64,000 bases of DNA from Planctomycetota bacterium (GTDB lineage Bacteria > Planctomycetota > Phycisphaerae > WQYP01): contig JAKBMM010000001.1 in assembly GCA_021831565.1 (NCBI GenBank), forward strand, positions 1-64,000, read 5' to 3'. Position numbers and translations under genes: made by a program. Below, in pieces: positions 18,101 to 26,328 of this stretch. The notes beneath the pieces are model-generated. The model was not told the origin of the DNA, did no database searches, and saw only the letters and a list, made by a program, of their open reading frames with translations. Position 1 is the stretch's first letter; each line of letters begins with the position of its first letter.

Positions 18101-18545
18101 TGGTCTGGAGATAGCGGTGATGAATTGTTTGGGGCGACAGGGTGGATTCGCTCGCGAGAAGTTCCGTGCATTGTCGGCGGATGATGGGCCATAACGAGCT
18201 GACACGCAGAAGGGGGGCCAGCCGACGGTCAATCCGGGAAAACGCGGCAAGTCGGCGGCGAATTCGCACGGCGAGCGCGTTCGCCTGGCGGCGGGCGCCC
18301 GGTTTGCCCCTCTTCTCGTCCAGGACAAGTTGCTCATGGCGCCGCAGCATGTTCATTAACGGAATCAGTGGTTTTACATAAATGGTCCAGTGGTATTCAG
18401 ATTTTGCGACGTTGATACGCTGGCTTTGGTCGTAATAAAGCTGGTAGAGAGGAACTGCCACTGTCAGCAGGATTGCGCCGCCGACGAGGGCAAATTTTGT
18501 TGGATGAGTCAGCCTCCGCATGAAGGCGGCCAATGGATTTCGCAT
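15138..18545 (-). CDS. Membrane GAF-PAS-GGDEF-EAL cyclic-di-GMP enzyme
   Basis: The protein has 1135 residues. A first membrane segment lies at about residues 18-38, then a periplasmic sensor part of about 280 residues that I do not recognise, and a second membrane segment at about 318-345. A GAF domain (about 355-540), a PAS domain (about 555-680), a GGDEF domain and an EAL domain follow. GGDEF is canonical at about residue 766 (RLGGDEFIVLV), so diguanylate cyclase activity is possible. EALVRW at about residue 893 with the later ITEST and DDFGTG motifs supports an active phosphodiesterase. It makes and/or breaks cyclic di-GMP under two input domains. It is the first gene upstream of the convergent aminotransferase and may set motility or biofilm behaviour. 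Confidence 0.95.
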   Translation of the reverse strand: MRNPLAAFMRRLTHPTKFALVGGAILLTVAVPLYQLYYDQSQRINVAKSEYHWTIYVKPLIPLMNMLRRHEQLVLDEKRGKPGARRQANALAVRIRRRLAAFSRIDRRLAPLLRVSSLWPIIRRQCTELLASESTLSPQTIHHRYLQTMTDLWNLLQHASDYAGLESDRHLNSIYQIDVVCVQVPTLLVRLAHLRDDIARTPALPAGTWYATIRRQVSLIQWNNIATIRHDLSETFSTEPRLASQTGPRLDAMRIQARQLSATFNDEATFQPRSWNPNQFNHLTNAMGKNIVALSNDCLSRLAAIFAARVATLRWYLYFSLFMTLLVGGVSIFLFVAMYQSMVGAIIERIGAERRMRHLKDMYAALSHINNLIAHRCQQDELLSEVCRLTVESGRFELVCISLTDPVTGALTPSAFAGRAANFIRTTCLRGKNCSHQACLPLRNAALSDQPIVINDLCAAATNEQAAPAAHNGLPVLNNMPPVPMEKSLRCEMKHFGLQAAASFPLHRNGAVAGLIITYSNTRNAFDPQLKSLLMDIANCVSFALDELHRENLRKAAEHALRDSEQRYHLVMEGAGDAIVLMESGGKIIEVNRRALEQFGYTREELLGLDAELLFPPESRWEALARYERIIRTGERVDSSIMAIRKDRHCFPVDTVESRVELRGKHLILGVFRDASERKAAEDRIRYLAYHDSLTGLPNRTLLIDRLDQAIRHAHRHNAMVGVIFIDLDNFKNVNDTLGHDFGDELLQSAAMRIRSSLRAEDTVARLGGDEFIVLVIDPHSPSDVAAPARKIIQAMSEPFIISDHTFHVTCSIGMSIYPRDGTDGGVLMRTADEALYKVKEEGRNNAAFHTPEMHAAAVEFIRLENDLRDAIRKESFVLHYQPQVDLQSGRIIGAEALVRWQHPERGLVPPDMFIPLAEEKGLIVPLGNWILREACGQNRRWQQAGLPVVPVAVNLSAMQCRDAALPETIRRILSQTGLAPNLLELEITESTLMAQTQTLPARLMDIKNAGIRISLDDFGTGYSSLSYLTRFPIDTLKIDNLFVRDMIDDPKDLAVVDTIVDLADNLHLRTIAEGVEKAEQVALLKLLGCQAMQGFYFSKPVPAEEFACMLSEGRRMDSPESPVPALENTPQVTG

Positions 18546-18672
18546 CGGGATGTCAACCTCGAGTGTATTATCGGCATTTCGTTGGGATGGTCTTCAGAAT
18601 CTCGAAACTTGCCGGAAAGTTAGAGTTCCTCTCCGCGTTTGCGAATATATTCTCTTTATGTCCTTTTTCCGT

Positions 18673-18690
18673 TCCCGATAGCTTTTGGGA
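18673..18690. repeat. Imperfect copy of the dispersed palindrome, next to tRNA-Leu
   Basis: TCCCGATAGCTTTTGGGA lies 36 nt past the 3' end of the minus-strand tRNA gene. It may act in tRNA termination or simply be a family copy. Two mismatches separate it from the perfect form at 1198. Confidence 0.6.
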
Positions 18691-18725
18691 TCGAGATTTG
18701 ATCAACCGCCGGAATATCACGAGTA

Positions 18726-18808
18726 TGCGGGCGAGAGGAGTCGAACCTCCACGTCTTTTGGACACTAGAACCTGAATCTAGCGCGTCTGCCAATTCCGCC
18801 ACGCCCGC
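18726..18808 (-). tRNA. tRNA-Leu (anticodon CAG)
   Basis: On the minus strand the gene reads GCGGGCGTGGCGGAATTGGC at the 5' end and GGTTCGACTCC-TCTCGCCCGC-A at the 3' end, giving a perfect 7-bp acceptor stem and a T-arm. The anticodon arm is CTAGA-TTCAGGT-TCTAG, with CAG as the anticodon. The long variable arm and 83-nt length fit a leucine tRNA. CCA is not encoded: TAC follows the discriminator A. Confidence 0.95.
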
Positions 18809-18976
18809 GGAGAAAACATTATGATACAAATCTCCTCCTGGATATTCCAATAACGGGAGTATGGGGTTTTCCTTGCCAGCCGGATCATTTCATGTTATGA
18901 AATCCATATTGAGCGGCGCGGCGACGATCGGTGGGGACCGCAGCGGCGCGGCGCACAGAGCACAAGGAGCGGTATC

Positions 18977-19459
18977 GTGCAGAGAATTCAGGCGTCTGGT
19001 CCGTGTCGCGGCTACCGGAGGTTTACCTTGGCGTTCGCATTGATCGGTTTGATCGGCGCGCTGGGGCTTGGTGGTTGCACCGGCAACCAGAAAGGATCGC
19101 GAACCCCCACGCTGTATGAGCAACTTGGCGGTCAGGCGGGCGTAAAAAATCTGGTGCATACCCTGATTGTGAATGTCGGCAAAGATTCGCGCATTAACAG
19201 TAAGTTCGTCCATACGAATCTTTCGCATCTGCAAGTACAGCTTGTGAATCTGATCGGTCAGGATTCCGGGGGACCGCAGATATACACTGGTCCCGATATG
19301 TACGCGGTTCACAAGAGCATGCATATCACGCCGGCTCAATGGAATGCCTTCATGCAGGATTTCGGATTGGCTATGCGGCAGGAGCATTTATCTGACTTTG
19401 CGCAGGCTCGATTGCTGGGCATTCTGATGCCGATGAAAGTGGACATCGTCGGCCATTGA
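18977..19459 (+). CDS. Truncated hemoglobin (group 1 type) with a lipoprotein signal
   Basis: The 160-residue protein starts with GTG at 18977, preceded by AAGGAG. It has a basic n-region, a hydrophobic stretch (FALIGLIGALGLGGC) and a lipobox cysteine at about residue 34. The rest is a truncated globin: TLYEQLGGQAGVKNLVHTLI begins helix A/B, and YTGPDMYAVHKSMHITPAQW carries the presumed proximal (F8) histidine in AVHKS. The B10 tyrosine normally found in this family appears replaced by a hydrophobic residue by my hand alignment. Truncated globins bind O2 or NO. Lipid anchoring would place this one outside the cytoplasm. It stands alone between tRNA-Leu and a phosphatase gene. Confidence 0.85.
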   Translation: MQRIQASGPCRGYRRFTLAFALIGLIGALGLGGCTGNQKGSRTPTLYEQLGGQAGVKNLVHTLIVNVGKDSRINSKFVHTNLSHLQVQLVNLIGQDSGGPQIYTGPDMYAVHKSMHITPAQWNAFMQDFGLAMRQEHLSDFAQARLLGILMPMKVDIVGH

Positions 19460-19570
19460 ACCTGCCCCTGGGAAATGGCGGCGTGGTAATCCTTTCTGGA
19501 ATACCGGTGTAGAACCGACAAACATAAATGTTGCCGGTAAGACACCCCGCCGGCCTCTCCGGCCGCTCCC

Positions 19571-19588
19571 CTGCCTACCGGCAGGCAG
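19571..19588. other. Inverted repeat between convergent genes
   Basis: CTGCCT, 6 nt and AGGCAG form a stem in the 164-bp gap between the globin gene and the phosphatase gene (19460-19623). A related stem TGCCTG/CAGGCA is at 50136-50155. No T-tract follows this copy. It may slow or stop transcription from either side. Confidence 0.45.
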
Positions 19589-19623
19589 GCTGAGAAAATT
19601 GTCGCGCCGGGGCAACGGACGAA

Positions 19624-21459
19624 TCAATCGGTTACCTTGACGATGACCAGGGTCGTGTCATCGATCCGGCGGCTTAATCCCACAAAACGGCGGCTTTCCC
19701 ATATCATCTGGCGGCCTATCTGTTCCGCCGGCAGATGGACATGGCCCAGGAGGGCGGCGCGCATCCGCTGCTTGCCGAATTTCTCGCCCGCAAAATTCAT
19801 GGCGTCAGTCAGACCATCCGTATAAACGAACAGCACGTCGCCCTTTTCCAGTTGCACGACTTGCTTGCTGTACCGCTCCGACGCATCCACGCCGATCACC
19901 ATACCGCCTACGGTCAATTCGTGAATTTCCCCGCCGCGGATCAGCAACGGCGGTTCGTGGCCGGCGGTGCAATAAGTCACCAGGCGGCGCGCGTAATCGA
20001 GCGTACCGTACCAAAGTGTGACGAATTCGTTGCTTCGCGTGTCGGCGGTGATGGCGCGGTTCACGCGGTTCATGATTTCGTCGAGATCGTAGATGTCGCT
20101 GGCGTAGGCGCGAATGGCCGCGCGGACCGAGGCCATCAGCAGGGAAGCGGGCAGGCCTTTTCCTACCACATCGCCGACGGTGATACCGACGCCGCTCTCG
20201 CCGAATCGGATGAAATCATAGAAATCGCCGCCCAATTCGAAACAGGGAACGTAAAGGCCGGCGATGTCGAATCCAAAAGCGCGCGGCGCCTCGGCGGGAA
20301 TCATGCGGCGCTGCACTTCGGCGGCGATCTGAACCTGTCGTTGCAATCGCTCTTTTTCCAGCGCTTCCTGCTGGAGACGGGCGTTTTCAATGGCGATGGC
20401 GGCTTGGCTGGCGATGGACTGCAGGAGTTGGACCTCAAAATCGGAAAATTCTTTCTTTTCCGCTGTGTACACGCGCAGTACGCCTATCGGTTGGCCCTTG
20501 TACATTAAAGCGGCGCAGAGCACCGAAACGATGCCCTCGCGGCGCGTGTCTTCGGGATAGGCGATGCGTTTGTCGGTGGCCATCTCGGCCACATAGACCA
20601 CCTTGCCGGTGAGCGCCTCGCGGTCCACGCCGCTTTTGCTAAGAACAATTGGTCCCTTCTGCACATAGGCGTCGGAAAGATTAAACACACTTTTGATGAT
20701 CAGTTCCTGACGATGTTCGTCGAGCAGGCGCAGGGAACAGGCTTTCACGCCCAACGCGCGGGCCACCGCCGAAGTGATGCGGTCGAGTGTCTGCTGGAGT
20801 CCGCGGGCGTCGGTGAGCATGGTGGATATATTGAATAACGTTGTTAATTCAGCGATTCGGCGGCGAAGCTGCATTTCCTGCTCGCACAGGCGGGCGATGG
20901 CGTTGGCCAGCAGGTAAAGGAACTGCACACCGGCGGTTTTCCGGTGCAGCGTCTCCTGGTTGATGGCTTCGGCGAGAGTTCGCACCTGGGCGGCCGGCAG
21001 ATTAAGTTTCTCCGCCAGTTCCCGGACCAGAGCGGCGCGCATCGGCGCACTCTTGGCCGGTTCAATCACGATACTTCCCAACCGAACATTGCTCACAATA
21101 ATTGGCGCGGTAAAAGGCTCTTCCAGCCCGGAGTCGCCCTTCCAGTCTCGTGCCGCGGCGATGGCGGCCGAGCGGGTCTCAAACCTCTTGCTGACGGTGG
21201 TTTGCGTCAGGGGCCGACCGTCCGGATCCAGAATGGTCGCCTTGACGTTGGCGACCGATGCGAGCGCATCCTGGATATCCTGGAGGGTTGCCGAATCAAT
21301 GTAATCGGTGAGCCGGGTGGTGGTGGGCATGGCGCCATCCGTAAGCGCCGATGGAGTCGGTGCAGCGGCGCCGCCGTCGGATGCGCGCGGTTCGGCCGCG
21401 GGGCCGGACGGTTCGGGATTTGCCTCGGTCAAAGAGTCTCGCGTGGATGGCGTAGTCAA
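19624..21459 (-). CDS. PocR-GAF-SpoIIE/PP2C protein phosphatase
   Basis: The protein has 611 residues. The N-terminal 45 residues are Pro/Ala/Ser-rich. Then comes a PocR-like sensory domain (about 50-180, with TILDPDGRPL and APIIVSNVRLGSIVIEP), a GAF domain (about 215-370) and a short coiled coil (ALEKERLQRQVQIAAEVQRRM). A SpoIIE-type PP2C phosphatase domain ends the protein (about 390-611). Metal-binding acidic residues lie in FELGGDFYDF (about residue 406), GDVVGKGLPASLLM, FVYTDGLTDAMN and RIDDTTLVIV. Such RsbU-like proteins dephosphorylate anti-sigma antagonists. No anti-sigma pair is adjacent, so its target is unknown. Confidence 0.95.
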   Translation of the reverse strand: MTTPSTRDSLTEANPEPSGPAAEPRASDGGAAAPTPSALTDGAMPTTTRLTDYIDSATLQDIQDALASVANVKATILDPDGRPLTQTTVSKRFETRSAAIAAARDWKGDSGLEEPFTAPIIVSNVRLGSIVIEPAKSAPMRAALVRELAEKLNLPAAQVRTLAEAINQETLHRKTAGVQFLYLLANAIARLCEQEMQLRRRIAELTTLFNISTMLTDARGLQQTLDRITSAVARALGVKACSLRLLDEHRQELIIKSVFNLSDAYVQKGPIVLSKSGVDREALTGKVVYVAEMATDKRIAYPEDTRREGIVSVLCAALMYKGQPIGVLRVYTAEKKEFSDFEVQLLQSIASQAAIAIENARLQQEALEKERLQRQVQIAAEVQRRMIPAEAPRAFGFDIAGLYVPCFELGGDFYDFIRFGESGVGITVGDVVGKGLPASLLMASVRAAIRAYASDIYDLDEIMNRVNRAITADTRSNEFVTLWYGTLDYARRLVTYCTAGHEPPLLIRGGEIHELTVGGMVIGVDASERYSKQVVQLEKGDVLFVYTDGLTDAMNFAGEKFGKQRMRAALLGHVHLPAEQIGRQMIWESRRFVGLSRRIDDTTLVIVKVTD

Positions 21460-21564
21460 AATCGTCTCTGCTTTCGTGTATCTACGGCTCGTCTGGCGTG
21501 CCGGTCAGGAATTTCCCCCAGCCCAAAGTATATCAGGCTCTATCATTTGAAAAGATCGAGGCCG

Positions 21565-21590
21565 AACCATCCCGCGATACCGGGATGGTT
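21565..21590 (+). terminator. Perfect 10-bp hairpin with T-tract at the end of the secreted protein gene
   Basis: AACCATCCCG-CGATAC-CGGGATGGTT is followed on the plus strand by further T residues (21591-21594), so it can terminate plus-strand RNA. On the minus strand the hairpin directly follows the TAA stop of the 21593 gene, but there is no T-tract downstream, so its role there is less certain. The CCCG.GATA.CGGG core resembles the dispersed palindrome. Confidence 0.55.
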
Positions 21591-21592
21591 TT

Positions 21593-23428
21593 TTACTTCT
21601 CCAAACCATGACCGGTATGCCGGGAATCCGATGGGACGAGCCAGGCTTTGGCCAACACCGCCGGCCATATACCACCGGTTTTCCACCCGGCCCATTCCCG
21701 CAGAACCCGTTTGAGTTGGGTCTGCTGACCGAGTTGATAATCCAGGTATGACAGAAGGAAGGCGGCGGCGTTGTTCTTGTGGCGCACCATCGCCGCGAGT
21801 TGTCTATGCGCGTTAAGTATGCTCACTTTCGGTAACAATGCGTTCAGATTGTAGCGCACCGCAGTGAGTTCGGGATGGCGACGAAAAACAAATTTAAGAT
21901 TGTACAAGGCGCTGGAATACAATTCCGCCGCGATCTCGGCGTTCGCCTGGCCAATAACGGGCAATTGATTGACCGGCTGCAACAACGTTGCGCCCTGGTA
22001 AGCTTCTATTGCCTCAATAAAGTGACCCTGTTTCAGATATACCTGCGCTTTTTGCATGGTGCGATTGAATTCATCGGGGGCGGGCGCGGCCAGCGAATTT
22101 AGCGGTTCCACGCGCCGACCGGCGCGCAAGGCTTTGGTTAAAGACCGGGGAATATTCAGCGACGCGGTTGGCGAAGTGCGGCCTCTACGGCCCCGGGTGC
22201 TTAGCGAATGAACTGAGGTGGACTGGCCGCCGGCGCTCCGCCGGGCCGTAATAGGCGCGATGGGCAAACCGGTAAAAGGATCGATTTTGAGAATCCGGGC
22301 TGATTGCGAATTCTCCGGCGCCAAGGTAGTCAACGTCATGGCGGGTTTGCCCGCAAGTCCTGGACCATGAACGGAAATCTTCTTTCCACTGGCCAATTCG
22401 GACAGTAATTCCTGATACAGATCGCCTGAAACCGCGTTCTTGCCGGGGAGCGCACCCCCCGTCAATCCTCGTATAGGTCGGCCGATGCCGCCTTGGTTCG
22501 TACCGGCTTCCACGCGGCTATTGACCGGATTAACGCGGACCATGCCCTGGACGGTAAGGTCGGATGGACGAACGGTTTTTCCGATCCGTTTGCCGCCCGC
22601 CGGGCTTACCTTCTCGGGTGCAATCCGCTGGCTGAACGCGCCGGTCGGTACGACATTGTATAGTGGATGCTCAATGGGGATCTGACGCAGGCCGAACAGG
22701 GGACTGACTTGTCCAATTGTTCCCACCGGCGGCGCCACACCTGGATTATTCAGGTACGGCGCCCCGGCGTTTGTAGGGAGGAAAGGATTGCTCACGTTCC
22801 GGCCGGCCCAACTATTCGGCAATGTTGAATAACCTAGCCCGCCCAGGGCATTTTGTCCGAGCGATCCGTTGGAATTCCAGTTGAACTGACCATTGACCGA
22901 TTCATTGATGCTTACATTCGACGCCCCGGCACTCAGGGCGGAAATCCGAGATAGCTCCATAGCGGCCGGAGAACTGGGTCGGGAGAAAGAAAACTGGCTG
23001 ATTTCCGGAATGCGGGCATAGCTGGTTCCCCCGCCGGGAAGCGGAACCGGAACAACCCTGTAATTGATCTGGGGCTGGTACGGAACGGCCATGCCGCCGG
23101 AATTCATCACGCCATAGATGTTCGGATTCAAAGGCACATAACCTGGTATGGGGTTGTTGCTGCCGCCGGAGCCGACTTGGTTATTAGCGTCCAGAGCCTG
23201 ACCGGTCTGCACCTGTACCTGGGCCCGCGCATAGGGAACGGCCGCCAAAATCAGGACGGCGATAGCCGCCAGCCGGTATCCCCAGCGGTACTTCGTGGCC
23301 CAGGACGGCCCTTTCGCCAACCTCGGTAAGTACATGGCCGCAAGCTGGTATTGCCGGCGACGATTCGTAAGATTCTGACAGGTCGGTCCCTCCCGCCGCT
23401 GTTTCTGTGTTGTGTGGACCTTTTTCAT
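21593..23428 (-). CDS. Secreted protein with low-complexity middle and TPR-like C-terminus, function unknown
   Basis: The protein has 611 residues. ATG 23428 (AAGGTG upstream) is chosen over the frame's GTG at 23452. A long basic leader is followed by a signal-like segment LAAIAVLILAAVPYARA at about residues 53-69, with cleavage after ARA likely. The first 300 residues of the mature part are rich in Asn, Gly, Pro and Ser. The C-terminal 180 residues show helix-turn-helix pairs like TPR units (MQKAQVYLKQGHFIEAIEAYQGA). No enzyme motif is seen. It is probably exported to the periplasm or cell surface. The neighbours (VOC, ilvC) do not suggest a job. Confidence 0.6.
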   Translation of the reverse strand: MKKVHTTQKQRREGPTCQNLTNRRRQYQLAAMYLPRLAKGPSWATKYRWGYRLAAIAVLILAAVPYARAQVQVQTGQALDANNQVGSGGSNNPIPGYVPLNPNIYGVMNSGGMAVPYQPQINYRVVPVPLPGGGTSYARIPEISQFSFSRPSSPAAMELSRISALSAGASNVSINESVNGQFNWNSNGSLGQNALGGLGYSTLPNSWAGRNVSNPFLPTNAGAPYLNNPGVAPPVGTIGQVSPLFGLRQIPIEHPLYNVVPTGAFSQRIAPEKVSPAGGKRIGKTVRPSDLTVQGMVRVNPVNSRVEAGTNQGGIGRPIRGLTGGALPGKNAVSGDLYQELLSELASGKKISVHGPGLAGKPAMTLTTLAPENSQSARILKIDPFTGLPIAPITARRSAGGQSTSVHSLSTRGRRGRTSPTASLNIPRSLTKALRAGRRVEPLNSLAAPAPDEFNRTMQKAQVYLKQGHFIEAIEAYQGATLLQPVNQLPVIGQANAEIAAELYSSALYNLKFVFRRHPELTAVRYNLNALLPKVSILNAHRQLAAMVRHKNNAAAFLLSYLDYQLGQQTQLKRVLREWAGWKTGGIWPAVLAKAWLVPSDSRHTGHGLEK

Positions 23429-23475
23429 AAGGCACCTTCTGAAAATCCACAAGAAGCCAGCGCTTCTTACTTTTC

Positions 23476-23481
23476 ATTATA
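23476..23481 (-). promoter_or_regulatory. Possible -10 element of the secreted protein gene
   Basis: On the minus strand TATAAT occurs 47 nt upstream of the ATG at 23428. I do not find a convincing -35 at 16-18 nt, so only the -10 is reported. Confidence 0.35.
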
Positions 23482-23597
23482 GCCTTTGCGATGTCGCGGA
23501 TCATACCCGCTATGATTTTCAAATATGCCCCGCGCCGCGGGGCTGTCAAGTAAGGATGCGTGAAGCCGGACCGCTGCAACGGCTCGCGTTTAGCTCA

Positions 23598-23643
23598 CAG
23601 AGCCTGTTTGGGAAGATATCGGGGCCGCGACGATTGGGGCCCC
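23598..23643. repeat. Structured repeat, copy 1 (related to 30488-30530)
   Basis: The first 31 nt match the copy at 30488 in 26 positions (shared core GGGAAG-TATCG-GGCCGC). A stem GGGGCC (23621-23626) / GGCCCC (23638-23643) follows. In the other copy the same stem is GTGGCC/GGCTAC, so the second position changes from G-C to T-A. The 308-bp gap 23429-23736 that holds it also has GCCCCGC-GCC-GCGGGGC (23527-23543), and no gene. Confidence 0.5.
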
Positions 23644-23736
23644 GCCGGTATGGGCTGTCTTGGCGCTGGGGCGGTTCATTGCGTCGAAAAGCCGTCCGCG
23701 GAATGCCGAAAAAAAAGTCACCGGGAAGGCGGGTTC

Positions 23737-24162
23737 TTACCCGGTGCGTTTTCTCTCCACGATCTGCATTAAATTTCCTTCACAATCCAAGAATGAAATC
23801 AGCCGGCCACCGCCCACGGCCTGTACCACCGCCCCGACGAAACCCACTCCCTGGCCGGTGAGATGGGCGTATGCTTGATCAAAATCCGCCACCAGCCAGG
23901 CCACGTGGCTAAGACCCGCGTCGTGACTTTCGCGCGGGCGGCGCACGTGTTCGTTGCGCGGCATGATTTCCAGCATCATCCCCGCAAGCGTTGAATCATG
24001 ATCCGGCGGACCAATCAGATACGTGCGCTGGTCCGATGGTGGTTGCGGCCCGGTTTGCGCCATCACCACCAGTCCCAACATGCGGCGATACCACTGGACC
24101 ATCAAGTCGGTATTGTCCGCGGCGATCGCGACATGATCCAAACCACGGGTAAAATTTGTCAT
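23737..24162 (-). CDS. VOC-superfamily (glyoxalase-fold) protein
   Basis: The 141-residue protein has the VOC pattern. [20 protein letters not shown] (residues 8-27) is a metal-binding His strand with the following helix. A second His lies in [19 protein letters not shown] and a Glu in [13 protein letters not shown] near the end. These are the expected ligands of a metal-dependent VOC enzyme (lyase, dioxygenase or epimerase). The start ATG at 24162 overlaps the stop of ilvC (ATGA), so it is translated right after ketol-acid reductoisomerase. That coupling hints at a link to branched-chain metabolism, which is inference. I cannot name a substrate. Confidence 0.85.
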   Translation of the reverse strand: MTNFTRGLDHVAIAADNTDLMVQWYRRMLGLVVMAQTGPQPPSDQRTYLIGPPDHDSTLAGMMLEIMPRNEHVRRPRESHDAGLSHVAWLVADFDQAYAHLTGQGVGFVGAVVQAVGGGRLISFLDCEGNLMQIVERKRTG

Positions 24163-25187
24163 GAAAAATCGATTTCCTTTGCATGAATCCATTTCATCAT
24201 CTTGCGCAGATTGCGGCCCGTCGTTTCCACGGGATGGTCTCGATCGGCCTGACAAAGGGCCTGGAATTTCGGTTTACCGGCGCGGTGTTCCGCCATCCAT
24301 TCCCGGGCGAATTGTCCGGAGGTGATTTCATCGAGAATCTTCTGCATTTCCCGGCGCGTCTGATCGGTGATAATCCGCGGCCCCCGGGTCAGATCGCCGT
24401 ATTCGGCGGTGTTGCTGATGCTGTAACGCATGTAGTTCAGGCCGCCCTGGTAAATCAGGTCCACGATCAACTTCACTTCATGCACGCATTCAAAATAGGC
24501 CATTTCCGGCGGATAGCCGTTTTTCACCAGCGTTTCAAACCCGGCCTTGATTAATGCCGACAGGCCGCCGCATAGCACCACTTGTTCGCCGAACAGGTCG
24601 GTTTCGCATTCATCCTTGAACGTGGTGTGAATGATGCCCGCCCGCGCTCCGCCGATGCCGTTGCCCCAGGCCAGAGCCGTGCGCAGAGCGTGGCCGGAGG
24701 CGTCCTGCTGCACCGCCACCAGGCAGGGCACGCCGCCGCCCTTGACGAATTCGCTCCGCACCAGATGACCAGGACCCTTGGGAGCAATCATCACCACATC
24801 TACATCTTTACTAGGTATAATCTGCTTGAAGTGAATGTTGAAACCGTGCGTGGCGCCGAGGGTTTTCCCGCCCTTGAGAAACGGGCCGATCTCTTTCCGG
24901 TAGATTTCGGATTGCAGCTCGTCCGGCAATGCCATGATGATCAGATCTCCCGCCCGGACCGCATCCGCGATGGGCAGGGGATCAAAGCCGTGTTCCATTG
25001 CCAACCGGCCATTAACCGAATCGCGGCGATTGGCCACCACGACACGCACGCCGCTTTCCCGCAGATTCTGGGCATGGGCGTGTCCCTGCGAGCCGTAACC
25101 GAGAACCGCCACCGTTTTGCCGGCCAGGCCGGAAAGGGGTGCTTCGTTTTCGTAATAAATTTTGAGCGATATTTCGCCAGCCGCCAT
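24159..25187 (-). CDS. ilvC: Ketol-acid reductoisomerase (class I)
   Basis: The 342-residue protein has [17 protein letters not shown] (Rossmann nucleotide site), [27 protein letters not shown] and [14 protein letters not shown] in class I order. The C-terminal helical knot has [19 protein letters not shown]. It converts acetolactate (or acetohydroxybutyrate) to the dihydroxy acid in valine, leucine and isoleucine synthesis, using NAD(P)H and Mg2+. The cofactor loop reads [17 protein letters not shown]. The usual SxS of NADPH enzymes is SVN, so cofactor preference may differ. AAAGGT precedes the ATG. The gene overlaps the VOC gene by 4 nt. Neither ilvB/N nor ilvD is here. Confidence 0.97.
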   Translation of the reverse strand: MAAGEISLKIYYENEAPLSGLAGKTVAVLGYGSQGHAHAQNLRESGVRVVVANRRDSVNGRLAMEHGFDPLPIADAVRAGDLIIMALPDELQSEIYRKEIGPFLKGGKTLGATHGFNIHFKQIIPSKDVDVVMIAPKGPGHLVRSEFVKGGGVPCLVAVQQDASGHALRTALAWGNGIGGARAGIIHTTFKDECETDLFGEQVVLCGGLSALIKAGFETLVKNGYPPEMAYFECVHEVKLIVDLIYQGGLNYMRYSISNTAEYGDLTRGPRIITDQTRREMQKILDEITSGQFAREWMAEHRAGKPKFQALCQADRDHPVETTGRNLRKMMKWIHAKEIDFS

Positions 25188-25266
25188 AACACAAGACCTT
25201 TCATCAACAAGTAAGGCCGTCTGTATTGCCGAAACGATAAGATAACCAGACCACCGGGCGCGGTCA

Positions 25267-25291
25267 AACCGGAGGCAAAAACCGGAGGCAA
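25267..25291. repeat. Tandem 12-nt duplication upstream of ilvC
   Basis: AACCGGAGGCAA occurs twice, separated by one A, in the 180-bp gap between ilvC and tyrA. It may be a small binding site or a chance duplication. Confidence 0.6.
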
Positions 25292-25367
25292 CAAGCCTTC
25301 GTTTCCGGGCGTGTCAGTGATTGGCGGGCCGCCGGAGAGTCGCGGCGCACCGTCTTGGCGGCAACAT

Positions 25368-26270
25368 TTAACCTGGGTTTCGGTTGTTGGCGAGCGTATC
25401 GCGGGTGGTCTTGGCCTGTTGGAGCAAGTCGGCGACGACATCGTGGTCGTCCCGGCGAATCGCCGTCTGCAAAGTACGCAGGCGGCGGATAAAAACGGTC
25501 AACTGGTTTATTACCGCCGGTTTGTTGGTAAGGAATATATCGGTCCAGATAACCGGATCGGCGGAGGCGATTCGCGTGGTATCCAGAAAACCGCCGGCAA
25601 TGGCGGAAAGGGCCTGGGGTGTTTCACTGGCGGCCAGGACCAGGGCGGCCGCGACGGCATGAGGCAAATGGCTCACGGCCGCCACCCATTGATCGTGCCG
25701 GCGGGCATCCAGACGGTGTGTTTTCATGCCGATGGCTCTCCAGAGCGCCTCCACGCGGTTGGTCGCGGACTCCACGCGTTGCCCGGTTCGCGGCCCACGC
25801 GCATGAATCGGCGGAGGGCAAACCAGGCAAACGGCGTTCTCAAACAAATCGGGACGGGCGAATTGCGGCCCGCGTTTTTCCGAACCGGCCATGGGATGCG
25901 ATCCAATGAAATCCACGTGGATGGGAAGCCTCTTGGTTGCCCAATGCATCACTTGCGTTTTGGTGGAGCCGACATCCGTCACCAGCGCTCCGGACGGCAA
26001 CGCTTCGGCGATACGCTCAAAAATGGCGGGGAACTGCCCGATATGAACCGCCAGAACCACCAACGAGGCTTCGCGCACCGCCGGCGCCGGATCGGTCTGC
26101 GCGATGTCAATGGCTTGACGCTGCAACGCGATGGGCAGAGAATCGGACCCGGCCCGGCCGACACCGATGATCCGGCCGGCCAGTGAGCGCTGCTTGAGAG
26201 CCAGCCCCAGCGACGCGCCCAGCAAGCCCACGCCGATGATAGTCACACAATCAAAGCGGCAATCCTGCAT
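25368..26270 (-). CDS. tyrA: Prephenate dehydrogenase (TyrA)
   Basis: The 300-residue protein has an N-terminal Rossmann site VTIIGVGLLGASLGLALKQR, then VTDVGSTKTQVMHW and FIGSHPMAGSEKRGP, both characteristic of prephenate/arogenate dehydrogenases. The C-terminal helical domain holds HDQWVAAVSHLPHAVAAAL with the conserved histidine. The enzyme oxidatively decarboxylates prephenate to 4-hydroxyphenylpyruvate for tyrosine synthesis. There is no ACT or chorismate mutase domain. It is followed 180 nt downstream by ilvC on the same strand, and the APC permease gene ends 58 nt upstream. Confidence 0.93.
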   Translation of the reverse strand: MQDCRFDCVTIIGVGLLGASLGLALKQRSLAGRIIGVGRAGSDSLPIALQRQAIDIAQTDPAPAVREASLVVLAVHIGQFPAIFERIAEALPSGALVTDVGSTKTQVMHWATKRLPIHVDFIGSHPMAGSEKRGPQFARPDLFENAVCLVCPPPIHARGPRTGQRVESATNRVEALWRAIGMKTHRLDARRHDQWVAAVSHLPHAVAAALVLAASETPQALSAIAGGFLDTTRIASADPVIWTDIFLTNKPAVINQLTVFIRRLRTLQTAIRRDDHDVVADLLQQAKTTRDTLANNRNPG

Positions 26271-26328
26271 GGCGGCGAAGTGTAAACGATCAACGACTTA
26301 AACTCCATGCCTGGAATGATCCGACCAA

